A stretch of 64,000 nt of DNA. Source: Nectonema munidae (taxonomy: Eukaryota > Nematomorpha > Nectonematoida > Nectonematidae). Below are positions 43,280-54,790 of this stretch, piece by piece. The stretch is from NCBI GenBank assembly GCA_030549495.1, contig JAUIRK010000649.1:310001-374000 (forward strand). The letters are read 5' to 3'. Every line of letters starts with the position of its first letter. Positions within the stretch are counted from its first letter, which is position 1. Below the pieces are notes generated by a model, which was given only the letters and a program-made list of their open reading frames with translations, was not told the origin of the DNA and did not search any database. Made by a program: the position numbers and the translations under genes.

Positions 43280-43812
43280 AAGTAGTAGTTTTTTGTGCTG
43301 TAAAAGAAGTTCGCTTAGATTAAAAGGCTTGGTTTATTCCTCTTGCGTGAGACCCGTTCTTTCTTATGGAGCCCAAAAGTCGCCTCTAAAAGAAAGCTAC
43401 AAACAAATGAAATGAGAATTTTGAAAGTGCTATGTGGAATATCTTTGAAAGATAAAATAAGTAATGAAAAAGTTAGAAGTCAAAGTGGTGTTATTGATAT
43501 CAATAGAGTTATAAAAACGCGAAGACTGAGATGGTTTGGACATGTCTCGAGACGTGACAGCGGCGAACTTATAAAGGATGCTTCAGAACTAAGTTAGAAA
43601 AGTGAAAGGTAGACCCAAAATGCCGTGGACGGAAAATATAAAGAAAGATATGATAAGTTTAGGACTCAAACTTGGTGATGAATAAAATAAGCTCTACTGG
43701 AGGCACAAAATTAAGTTTTCGTGAATCAATCTTCTTAAATTTGTTATCTATTAGTGACCTGGCTCACCCCAGCTAGCTGGGACTAATTACGGCCGTTAAA
43801 TGATGATGATGA
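43280..43812 (+). mobile_element. LINE 3'-end copy
   Basis: It reads SSLRLKGLVYSSCVRPVLSY, MRILKVLCGISLKDKISNEK, VIKTRRLRWFGHVSRRDSGE and then GRPKMPW, the carboxy tail after the RT domain. It ends GACCTGGCTCACCCCAG...ACGGCCGTTAAATGATGATGATGA, with a (ATG)n tail. Partner copy at 30240-30775. 5' truncated and interrupted by frame changes. Confidence 0.8.
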
Positions 43813-44191
43813 AGCATACTCATTTTTCAAATAATGCATCTATAAAAATTTCGTTGCGCTATAACCGAAAGCAAGGCAAGCACATTGTTTCTTTGTGAGC
43901 GGAATTTCGTTATAACGGTCTCTTCGTTATTAACAGTTTTCATTCAAGTAAACTTCTCAAATTCGGCTTGATTATGGTCCGTGGAGGAAACCTTTAATTC
44001 TAGAATTGAAGGCTCATGCAGATGATTAGCTGTCTTTATTTTAATTAAAAATTTTATTAATTCATTCCGAAAAATATTTAGGATGCCCAAATGTTTATGT
44101 ATTTCAATATTCACTTAAAAAATTGTAATTTTTCAGATAACTTAATTTTTAGCTTTTTTTCATATTTTTATAATTATAAGTAACAGTATAA

Positions 44192-44493
44192 CCGTGATTC
44201 TTAACCTGGGATCCAAGGACCCTTGAGAGATCGATGACTGCGTCTCAGGGGGTCCGTGAACAGTTTTTATTTTTGTAAAAAAACTTAAGAGTGAAAATAA
44301 GCAACCAATTTGTACATGTAAAAATAACTGAAACAAAAGCTAACTTTTAAAGTTTGAATAAACAGTAAGCGGTAATCAAATGATTCATGTCAATAGAAAA
44401 GAGTACAAATAGCAATCTTTCCTTGTAGGCGGTCCAAAGCTTTTATCAACTTCTCAAAGGGGTCCATAATTGAACAAAGGTTAAGAACACCTG
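44192..44493. mobile_element. 302-bp hAT MITE with perfect 8-bp target duplication
   Basis: CAGTATAA at 44184-44191 and again at 44494-44501. Ends CCGTGATTCTTAACCTGGG and CAGGTGTTCTTAACCTTTG (reverse strand) share TTCTTAACCT. Interior text GGGGGTCCGTGAAC / GGGGTCCATAATTG is also roughly inverted. Non-coding. The intact duplication suggests a fairly recent insertion. Confidence 0.88.
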
Positions 44494-44501
44494 CAGTATA
44501 A

Positions 44502-45849
44502 TATATGTGAATAAAAAATAATTGGTGCTTTTAAAGTATAATCCTTATACTTAGTTTAAAGTCTATTAACCTAAAAATATTACAAACTAACGAAAAAAAT
44601 CATACTTAGTAAGTTTTATGTTCCAAGTTGGATTTTGATTGATGGGCTTCGTGAGGATCAAACGCGAAAAAAATTATAATGACAACATTAAATAATAACA
44701 AACGTACATGTCTTCACAAAATACTTCAATTTAATCTTTTTTAAACAATTCCTTGACAAGCATCACCATTACCATTAAAGGTAAATGAGTATAAATTGTT
44801 TTTTGAAATCGCAATCTATGGAGCATCAATAATGGAATGAAAGAGGAGAAAAAAATATATAAGGAATTATAAGATGAGAGTTTGAAAAAAGGAAAAATGT
44901 ATGAAATCCGAAAAAAATGAAAATATCTGTAGACCTCCATTTGAAAGATGTATTTACTTAACTTAGTAAAATTTTACAAAAAGAATATTACACGAAGACA
45001 CAATAATTGTCAAAAAAAACTCGTGTTAATCTAAAGAACATATGGTTTAGTAAAAACTTTTAAGATGTGTTATATTCACTATTTCTGTAATCTTTTATTC
45101 TATTGAAGAAATTTCAACACATTGAACTCCTAACAAACGTAAAAATCATATTTAATAATTTTCTTTATTGTAAAATAGAAAAAAGATCAAAGTAAAAATT
45201 TATTGGGTACAAATATTTTGCAATATAAATTTTCATGGATACGCTATGCTTCCTCAAACAATAACACGGAATAAACTAAGTTGAGAAGATAAAATCATTC
45301 AAACATATGCGTTGCCTGGTATATATTGATTTGTTTTTTAAAGTTTTCTTTAAGTACAAAAATTTCAATTATTTTCATTAATGATCATAAAGATGCAATA
45401 TTTTTTAAATATTTTCAAATCAATATTGATTTTAATCTTTTAGATATAAAAAAATTTCATTATTCCTATATGGAAGCTTTTGACATTTTGTGCCTCATTT
45501 AATTGTTTCGTAATTATATTTCAAATCAACATTATTGAGTGAATTTAATTGGTCATCCTCAGAACCAAATTTATTTATTTTCTTTGCATTTAATTTTTTC
45601 AATTACAATTTTTACTGGCGATAGATGGTGTTAAATCTTTACTGTTTAAAATTATTGGGAGATAAATTTTTTTTAGTATGATTTTTGTCATTGGAAATAA
45701 ATAAGCCACATGTGCTCTAGGGTTTTAAGTAATTCTTGAAATCGATAGACTCAATACTTATAAAATTGATCAAAAAACTTTTAATAATAATCTATAACTA
45801 AATTTTGCAGCTCAAGTGTTTCATCATAAAAATGAGTTTCGTGCCGGTT
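44502..45849. other. intergenic, nothing recognised
   Basis: AT-rich with short frames only. Confidence 0.5.
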
Positions 45850-46195
45850 TTTTACCCTGGTTTTCTTCCTCTGGAGAATTCAAAGGTTTTTACGGTTAGG
45901 TAGGTGCTCTAGCGACCCGATTCTACGTGGTTAGTAATCAAGCTATCACTAGACAATAAGTTTGTTTCCCAAATTGGGAGCGTTCGCGTTAGGATAGTAT
46001 CGATCACTCAGCTGTATTTATATATTGTAACATAAATTCTTGTAAAATAATATATATAACAAGGTATAGCTATTCTTTTGTAACAAGGGCTGGTAGGTGT
46101 TTAGTGGGATGGAAAGTCCAGTTAGACTTGGACTCAGCATTCCGGGCGGGTCACGATATCCGAAAGGATGGGTGTGAACGCCACAAACAACTTAA
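45850..46195. repeat. interspersed repeat, copy B (partner at 13130-13440)
   Basis: Same order of phrases as copy A: TTTTTACGGTTAGGTAGG, CCGATTCTACGTGG, AAGTTTGTTTCCCA, ATTCTTGTAAAATAATAT, GGTAGGTGTTTAGTGGGATG, AGACTTGGACTCAGCATTCC. It is somewhat better preserved than copy A. No ends fixed. Confidence 0.5.
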
Positions 46196-49100
46196 TTAAT
46201 TAATTAGTTTCGTGTTTAAATATACTCTTACTACTTGATTGTTTGATATAGAGATATTTCAATCTAATTCTTACTATATTTGCATGTTTTAGTTTAAAAA
46301 AAACCTTTTTATATAATCGATTTTTTTCAATAAACGATATCTACTTTTAATTTTTGAGAGTTGACAACTTGAGTCACCAATCGCCCTTCTCTTTGAAAAA
46401 AATGTTATGAAATAAATTTTAAATTGTTTATATTGAAAAGTAAAGTTTTGCCTACTCTAACAGACTTTGAGAAATATTATCAGAAAAGATTATTTTAAGG
46501 AAGACACTTTATTTTTTTATATAATATATATATCAAGGTTTGCGGAATCCATTATGACGACATTTAGACGTGAACCTGGAATAAGTGCTTGCAGAGAGAT
46601 AGAGGGAAGGAAAGGAAACACATATGGACGTTGTTGAAAGCTATGCGCGTTTGCTCTTTTCATCTGTGAATGATTCTCTGTCAAAATAAATATAACTTTT
46701 CACATTTTCATTTTTACATTTGATAAGAAAGTTGGAAGATTCGTTTTTGTAAGAATGCGAAATGACCCTTTAGTCGAAGATTCGCTAATTCAAAAAATCG
46801 CTGGCTAAAATTTTTAAACAGGTGAGCTCCAAGGAGGCAAACTTTTGCGAGTATACGGAGTCAGATTAGGATTTATGTAAATTTCAATCAGAGTGGAATG
46901 TTTTATCTTCGACAAAATCATGCTTAAAAACTTAATAAATTTAATGCCAACTCTTCGCTTCCGCCTTCGACATAAGAAACGGTTCGACCATTAAATGATT
47001 TTTGATTCCGAATCCGACTTCCATTCGTTAAAATCTCCGATAACGATTTCGCAACTCTGCACGCACATACGTAAAATAAGACTCCTCAATAAGTTCCTTG
47101 ACAAGTACTGATATTTATTTCAGTTCCCTTTTTCCATATACCCAAAGCAACGTTTGCATTTGCATACACTTGACGTAGTGTTTGATTCTGCCTTATCTAC
47201 TCTGATATAATACATATGTTTACTTTCCTAAAGGAGTGAGAAAAATAAACTAGAAGAGATGTATCGGATGTGAAATTTTTCTGTATTTGACATCCTAGCG
47301 AATGCGGATATCATAATTCCTTTTATGTACTATATAAAGGAATATTTATAAAAATTCAAATATTCTGAAAAAAACTCTGCGGTATATAGGAAAAAGGAAA
47401 ATGTTTGAAAATTTCGCATGCGAATGTCAAAACTTAAATGATTGGCGGATGAGGATGTAAATTTTTTTGCGGATACGCGATACATCTTTTCAAATTATAC
47501 GAAGAAAAGAAGTAGATCTAAATTGTTTGAAACTTCGCTATACAGAGAACAGAAATAAAATTTGAGTATTTACTTAATTTCATTCCTACTATTCTTAAGT
47601 CACATACGCATTACTACGTGTAAAGATGAATGTCTCTGAATTCCATGTGACTAACAACATATACATGAATGAACACCTTTCTCTTAGAACTGGGGTTCGC
47701 CAAGGCCATGGCGTTCTCAACATGATTTCATGGGGTACGTAATGGTTGAAGGAAAAAAATTTTGAAACACTTTATTTTCTACCATGTAAATCATGAAATA
47801 TTCGCGATTATATATTAATTTGAAACGCGTGCAGCGAAAAATAAAGTATAACATATCAAGATAATCTTGAACATATGTGATTGATCGCGAAAATAACACT
47901 ACACGAACTTTTTTCATATCGCAAATCGCTAAAATTTAACTTCCGCCAAAATTTACACTTGATTTGCAATATATTGCCAAATGGCAGCATACAGATAAGA
48001 GCTTTACAACGTCAGTAAGAACACTTTTTGTATTAATTAAATTATCTCCTAAACAAATACTGGGTACTATTATTCAATCATAGATATACGCATTTCCAAA
48101 TGAGTATAAAATGGGAAAAAAGACATAGCTATGAAGGTGGAATTTGAGAGAATACGAGTATATAGATTATATCCTATGTTTTCTTTCAAAAGTGAAATTT
48201 TGACATGTAACGCTAAGTATAAGTCAGATTTTTTGATCGTGCAGCTGTAACAAAATACTTTTTTTCTGAATGCAAACACGACTATTTGAGGGGATTTATA
48301 AACAAAGGCTTCATATCTATAAAAAGGTTGACAAACACTGCAATCTAATCAAACTGGGCGCTATTTTCGAAATGTCTGAGCGAAAAACTAAGATAAAAAA
48401 TAAACCAAGTATAGGAGTAGGGATTGCAAAATTTTGGCCGATTCCGATATAGATTCTTTATTTTATATTACGGATACGTATTCTACTTGTAGTTTTGAAA
48501 ATGGTTATGGTATACTAGATTTACATAGAACCCCTTTTGAAATACAAACTAACGAAAAACACAAGCACATACACTCACAGACATATTATATAAGCCTGAG
48601 CTATCTATCACTTATCATGGAAGCGCTAATAACATGGTCGGTTTAAAGAGGTTGAAACAATAAGTTGGGTCAGTTATGAATGGTCGATGTAAGGTATAGA
48701 GAGGTGGCTGGATTAGAGAATACACTGAATTACTTGTAAAAACCGATCTATTTAAAAAAGAGGTGGTCGATATAACAGGTTTTAAGCTAACTTCAAAATA
48801 GACTGTAAAAATCATAAACAGTTTATAAATTGAAAAAAGTAGAAAAGTTTATTGACAATAATAAAAAATCTATACGAAAGAGAATACATTAGCTCTAACT
48901 TATCAGTTAATAACAAAATACATATGCTTACACTAATTTTTTTTGTTAAAAAATTGTTAAATCCTATAAAATTGGAAAAAGATATAAAAAAAACGAGAAC
49001 AAGCTCGATATTTTTCTTCAGAGGAGTTGACTTCTAAAATTTTTATGTATGCGAATAGAAATGCACTTTTCAACTCTACTAAAACATTTTTTATTATAAA

Positions 49101-50829
49101 GCTCTGAATGAAACCGGGTCTGCCAGTCAAAGATATATGCATATACATATATATGGAGTGATGTAGTCAAGATTTGAATTTGGAGAGTGTCAATGGGCTA
49201 TTTAAAGTAACTATATTTTACCAGGATACAATTTCTGAATTAGAGTTAACAAATGTTGCTTATACAAGCTTGCTTGTATTAGCAAAGGACAAAATGAGAA
49301 ATAAGTTTCCCAATAAATTAGATATTAACATTAATTTAAACATTTTTTATATAATGAATAAATTCATAAATTTAAATTTTGATTAAATTAAAAAAAATTA
49401 AGATTTTTGTTGATTGTCACTACTTCAATTGAGATTTTCTTGCAAAAATGGACAAATAGGAAGTAGAGGAAAAATTAGAACTTCATATAAGTTTACCCTA
49501 ATCCCAATTTTTAGTAATGTCAATCAAAAGAGAAAATATGTAGATCCTAAATTATAAAATCCATAGGAATACTCGTTTGTGTCGGGTATTTGAGTTGAGA
49601 GTAGACAAAAAGTGCAAAGATTGTCTGCATTCAGCGAATGCGGAGAGAGAAGTGAGTTGGAGTTGTGGGAGAAGTCATTGCGTAGGATGCAACTGAGATG
49701 ATTGATGTAACTGATAGCCAATTGCAGGATTTCAATTTTTGATAGATGTCTAAGAAAGAAGGTGTATTAAAAAGCAAGGACATTTGAAAGCTCGAATTGC
49801 CATTTAATATATACTATAAGATATATACGATATACTAGCAGGATGAATGAGAGTAAGTATTTTGATTACGCTATCAAACAAGACAAGCGAATCCAAGACC
49901 GGTTCGACTTTTTTGAGTCTCATTAGTTCGACGCGGGTTGCTATTCACATTTCTGTGAATCGAACTGAGATCAGAGGAGAGGGTGGACAGCACTGTTACA
50001 CTGCTCCCATTTAAGTGAAGTTTGAAAGTTCGGAATTTCTTTTCGAACGGGAACGTAGGCCCTCACTTCCGGCACACTTGCATCGTTACGCAGCCAAAAA
50101 TTTATTTGTTGACCATATGCGTGTAAAACGGAAATTTGTGTATGATAGCAATATAAGAAAAGTAGTACGCACGTTTACATCAATTCTATATAAACATATG
50201 TTGTTATATATAAGTCATGATATTGACAAGATCAATTTTGTAACAATAATATTTTATATTGAAATTTTGAATAAATATTTTTTTAGAAACATCTTTTGTA
50301 TTACATTGAAAATTGACATTTGGAAATAAACAAATCAAAAATTAATATATTCTATGCTTCGGATCACATGAACTCGAAAAAGACAACATAAGGCATTAAT
50401 TTTAATAAAAGAGGGAACTATAAATAAATAGAATAACTTGTAACAGTGGGAAAAATATTTCATTCCTTGTTTTCAAGAAGTCAATTATTATTTTTTAATT
50501 TTGCTTCAAAAATTTGAGCAAAAAAAAGCACATTTCCAATCAAGCCTTTATTGCGGTTACAACAAGGTATCTAAATAAATGAATACGAATCTGAAAGATC
50601 TAAAAATTGATCTGTTATGTTTATAATCATAGAGATCTAAGTATTTCAGTGCTTGGGTGTCTAATGTCAATATGTAATATGTAGTATCTATGTATTCGTG
50701 TGTGTATGTCTAGGTGTTTTTTGTGTCTGACGTTTAACATAAATAAATTGGAAAGTTTGTGCCAAGAATGTCAAAAAACAGGGGTGGACATCCAAGCGAG
50801 GCGAGGGCATTAAAAGATTTGTTTGCCTT
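46196..50829. other. long AT-rich intergenic region, no gene seen
   Basis: Only short frames on both strands. A GACTCC-like patch (about 46855-47060: ACTCTTCGCTTCCGCCTTCG, CCGAATCCGACTTCC) is related to the patch at 4130-4400, which holds ACTCTTCGCTTCCGACTTTG. There is a short (CATATA)n near 49136-49160. Confidence 0.5.
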
Positions 50830-51195
50830 GTGAGTAGACCTTCCATATTTTTTTTTACTTGTTTAGATTGTTTAGAGATGAGAGAAGTTAACTTCCGTCT
50901 ATTTTTGAATTTTTATCATTGTAGAGTTTTTAATTACTTTATGTTTAAGCAATGCTCCAACTGCTGTATGTTTGGTCACGTTGCTTCAAAATGCAATAAT
51001 TCTAGTGTTTGTAGGTTCTGTTCTCTACCACATAACGGAACTAACTGTAATGTCAAAAATTTATCTGAATATAAATGCTATAATTGTTCTAAAGATAGTT
51101 CTTTATGTTGCAATCATTCAGCCATGAGTTTAAATTGTAAGTTTGTGCAGAAAGAGATTAATTTTGTTAAAAAATATACCGTATATGACAACTAA
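50830..51195 (+). CDS. LINE ORF1 (gag-like), carboxy part with zinc knuckles
   Basis: It reads HCRVFNYFMFKQCSNCCMFG, H, then CNNSSVCRFC...H....C and CYNC...C. This is three CCHC/CCHC-like knuckles of the nucleic-acid-binding ORF1 protein of Jockey-type LINEs. The upstream part of the usual protein is absent, so the in-frame ATG at 50830 is probably not the original start. Confidence 0.75.
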   Translation: MSRPSIFFFTCLDCLEMREVNFRLFLNFYHCRVFNYFMFKQCSNCCMFGHVASKCNNSSVCRFCSLPHNGTNCNVKNLSEYKCYNCSKDSSLCCNHSAMSLNCKFVQKEINFVKKYTVYDN

Positions 51196-54170
51196 CTCAA
51201 ATTTAATTTCAGCTAACTTTTCTGATTTATATTCTTTTAATCTGTTTGAATGTAATGTAAATATTAAATCTAGTGTTTTTTTACTACCCACTGAAATTTA
51301 TTCTAAGTATTCTCTTAGCATTATCTCTTTAAACATTCAGTCTTTAAGATCTAAATTCTGCGAACTACAAGTTTTTATTGAGAATCTTAATTCCTACCTC
51401 AGGTTCCCCATTTCAGTTTTATGCTTACAGGAGTCTTGGCTATCTGACTTAGATACTAGCAGTTTTTCACTTGAATCATATAATATAGTTTCCTCTCCAC
51501 TTGTTGTTTCGAAACATGGTGGATTAGTTTTTTTCATTCATCAATCTTTATCTTACGAAATAGTAAAGTCTGGTTCATTTGAAAATATTTGTGAGTTTCT
51601 ATGTGTCAAAATTTTACTAGGTAGTTCCAGTTTTTTATTACATAATTTTTACCGCTTGCCAAATAAAATTAAGAAAGATATAAATTCTTTTAATGCACAG
51701 CTTAATGATTACTTTATGTATTTACCAGTAAATAGTCAAAACATTTTGTTAGGAGATTTTAATTTTGATTTATTAAGTTTTAAAAAATCTAGCTATATAT
51801 CTGATTTCATTAGTACTATCATTTCTAATGCCTATTTTCCTACGATTACTACTTATACACGATCTAACTCCTTCACGCTTTTGGATAATTTCTTTTTACC
51901 GTTAAATAAGTTTGATTACGATTCTTTTGTTCTTGATACTGCTTTATCAGACCATTTTCCAATACTTATTTGTTTAAATTATCAATTACCTGAAAATAAA
52001 AGATTTACTAGTTATTTTGATAAAAATAAGTTTAAAAACCTTGTTTCGAATTTTGACTGGAAAAACTTATCATTTTCTTTGAAGGAATTTCCTTCTATAC
52101 TTTTGGAGAATATAATTAATAGAATAGTTGTTTTTAAAGAAAGATCTAAAAAAATTTCTTACCCTAATAATTTATTGAAAAAGAAAGAATCCTGGGTAAC
52201 CCCTTACCTTTTAATGATGATACAGTCTAGAAATAGGTTACATCGAAAATGGAGGCAATTGAGAAATGATGATCTCAGAGTTAAGTTTGTGAATGTTAGA
52301 AATAAAGTTAAATACACAGTTAAATTTTTAAAAAAGAAATTTTACGAAAATTTATTGAGTAATTGCAACGACAGCAAAAGTACCTGGAAAATTGTGAACT
52401 CCCTTATGAAAACAAATAACAAAAACTCTGAGCTTTTAGCTTTAAAGATTAACGGATCTGAAGTAAGTTCGGAACAAACGTTATGCAACATTTTCAATGA
52501 TCACTTCTGTAGCAATTTTGTTGCTGAATCAAATTCTTCATTTGAAATACGACAAAGTTTAAGTCACCATACTTCACCTTTTACTTTTAAACAAGTTTCT
52601 CTTAATGATGTACTTATATCTTTGAATAGTTTGAAAAATTCAACTTGTGTTGATGTACATGGTCTTTCACTCTCAGATTTGAAGCTTGTAGAAAATTGGA
52701 TCTCCCCTGCATTAATGACTGCATTTAATTCATGTTTTAAATACAATACTTTTCCTGGTATTTTGAAAAATAGTAGAATAATTCCCATACACAAAAAAGG
52801 AGCGAAAAACGATGTTGCAAATTACCGACCGATTGGCATAATTTCTTCCGTATCTAAGGTTTTCGAAAAAGTTTTATTTAATCAAATAAACTCATTTTTC
52901 TCTCTTAATAACCTTTTTTCACCTTACCAATTTGGTTTTCGAAAATCCTATTCAACTGAACTTTTTCATTCTTTCTTTATAAATACGATAATCAACGCTA
53001 TTGAAGCCAAGGATGAAGTTTTTACGTTGTTCTTTGATTTAAGTCACGCTTTCGATTCTTTATCTCACCAAAAACTCTTGTTAAAACTTAAGTACTATGG
53101 TTTTTCCGAAAGTTCTCTCATATTTTTAGAGTCTTACTTCAAAGATAGATATCAGTGTGTTTCTCTAGGTAATTTTTTTTTCTGAAAATAAAAAAATTAT
53201 TTCAGGAGTACCACAAGGTTCCATTATTGGACCCTTGTTTTTTAATATATATGTAAATGATTTACCCCATACTACAAATCAGGTAAAAATGTTTATGTAC
53301 GCCGACGATATAACTGCGATTTTTTCAGGGAAAAATCTGAATGAAATATTTCTTTTTGAACAGTTCAATTCGATTATAAAGTGGTTTGAGAACAATAATT
53401 TAAGTTTAAATTACAAAAAATCTTTTAGTATGGTTTTTTCTTATAGAAAACTCGTTAACAAATTTGATGAGTTTTTTAATAAAATAAAATTTGCGAAAAT
53501 TTCGAACTTTAATCTTTTGGGACTCCACATTAGTCATAATCTTTCTTGGGACAAACATATTTCTACTATTTGCCAGAAACTTGCTTATATTAGTGCTTCT
53601 TTAAAGACTGTCAAAAAATTTTTTCCTTTAAAAACAATGATTGTCCTTTACAAGACCCTCTTTGTTCCTCATATAACATATAGTTTGCTTAATTGGGGTC
53701 ATACCAATAATACTAGAGTTTTTACTTTTCAAAAACAGACTCTCAGATTGATATTTGGTTGCAGAAAGTACTCCCATACAAATTTTTTGTTTGCATCATA
53801 CTCCTTACTTAAGTTTAGTGATCTATATCAAAGGAAAGTCGCATTATTTCTCTATAAATTTCTCAATTTCTTTCTTCCAAGTATTTTTGATCAACTAATT
53901 GTTTTGAACGTAGGTATTAATAGAACATCCCCACGATTTCCATTAACCATGATCTTGCCTCGTTACAAGTTTTTCAAATCATGCCAGTCTTTTTCTTTTA
54001 AATTATCTTTGTTATTTAATAACAGTCAGTTTGATACATCAAATTTCGATTTGTACTTTTCTTCTTTTAGAAACTATATTAAAAAATATTTTCTCTCGAA
54101 ATATGATTTTTCAACTTGTACAACCCCTAAATGTTTTGCTTGCAAATATACCAATAATACAACAGCTTGA
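51185..54170 (+). CDS. LINE ORF2: endonuclease and reverse transcriptase, one frame break
   Basis: Start chosen at ATGACAACTAAC, overlapping the ORF1 stop by a few bases; an earlier in-frame ATG exists at 51143. AP-type endonuclease motifs: SIISLNIQSL, CLQESW, LLGDFNFD, TRSNSFTLLDNFF and SDHFPIL. RT motifs: NYRPIGIISSVSKVFEKVL, YQFGFRKSYST, LFFDLSHAFDSLSHQKLL, then in the following frame GVPQGSIIGPLFFNIYVNDL and MFMYADD, and FNLLGLHISHNLSWDKH. The length, about 995 codons, is normal for the group. The two frames (to 53185 and from about 53180) meet at a run of nine T, where one base fewer would keep the frame. This could be a sequencing slip or a real inactivating change. Insertion is expected to work by target-primed reverse transcription. 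Confidence 0.9.
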
Positions 54171-54696
54171 GTGCTAGTATTCCCACACAATTTTTTTTCT
54201 ATTCATGTTTGTTTCATTTAACTCTCATTTATATACTTATTTATCTATTTATGTATTTTTTTTTTTTATATTTTGTTGATTATGTATTTATATACCTTAC
54301 TTATATATCTACTTTTTTTACAACCAAATTTATGTATCTTATCTTTATTACTTATATGTGCATACATATATTTGTTCACCAAGCCTATTATCTGAAATGT
54401 GAACCATTTTTTATGTCTATATTGAAAACATCTTCAAAGTGATTCATTAAGAGCTATGCTTTCATGGTTAGTGTCTCCAAGCGGCTGATTGGCCTTTGAC
54501 GCTTACCTTCAAAAGTACCTGAGTTTTTTTTTTTGAATTTAACTTATTTTAGTGTGTGTTTTGTTTTATTTTACAGTTGTTTGTCTACATATGTGCTCAT
54601 ATTTTTCTTTGTGAACTTTTGTGAAATAAAATGCTTACTTACTAACTTAAAAAAGGTGTCCCCCTCCCCCCCCCCCCCTCTTCCCCCTCCAATAAT

Positions 54697-54790
54697 GTTA
54701 AGGATGTGCGCCCTGAATGAACTAATGCTAACCCTAATACTATCTCTAATACTAACGCTAATGCTAATCCTACACTAATACTAACCACCA
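54697..54790 (+). repeat. degenerate (CTAAYN)n tract
   Basis: CTAATGCTAACCCTAATACT and more of the same, loosely telomere-like hexamers just downstream of the LINE tail and a C run. A shorter relative, CTAACCCTAACTCTAACCC, is at 23963-23981. Confidence 0.7.

Larger units (their letters stand above)
50830..54645 (+). mobile_element. nearly whole LINE of the Jockey/CR1 group
   Basis: The element has the end of a gag-like ORF1 (50830-51195), an endonuclease/RT ORF2 (51185-54170) overlapping it, and a 3' UTR to about 54645. The 3' UTR ends in AATAAAATGCTTACTTACTA, a short TTAC-type tail. It appears 5' truncated within ORF1, since the part before the zinc knuckles is missing. The only visible ORF2 fault is one frame break at a T run near 53170-53178. 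AT-rich like the host. No target duplication was fixed. Confidence 0.9.

Noticed and set aside
43835-43940. Possible Tigger-like end repeats (TTTCGTTGCGCTATAACCG / TTTCGTTATAACGG)
   Set aside because: The repeats are direct or imperfect and no TA-flanked pair of ends could be fixed.
49861-50000. GGTTCGACT phrase suggesting a tRNA B box
   Set aside because: No A box or cloverleaf could be drawn around it.
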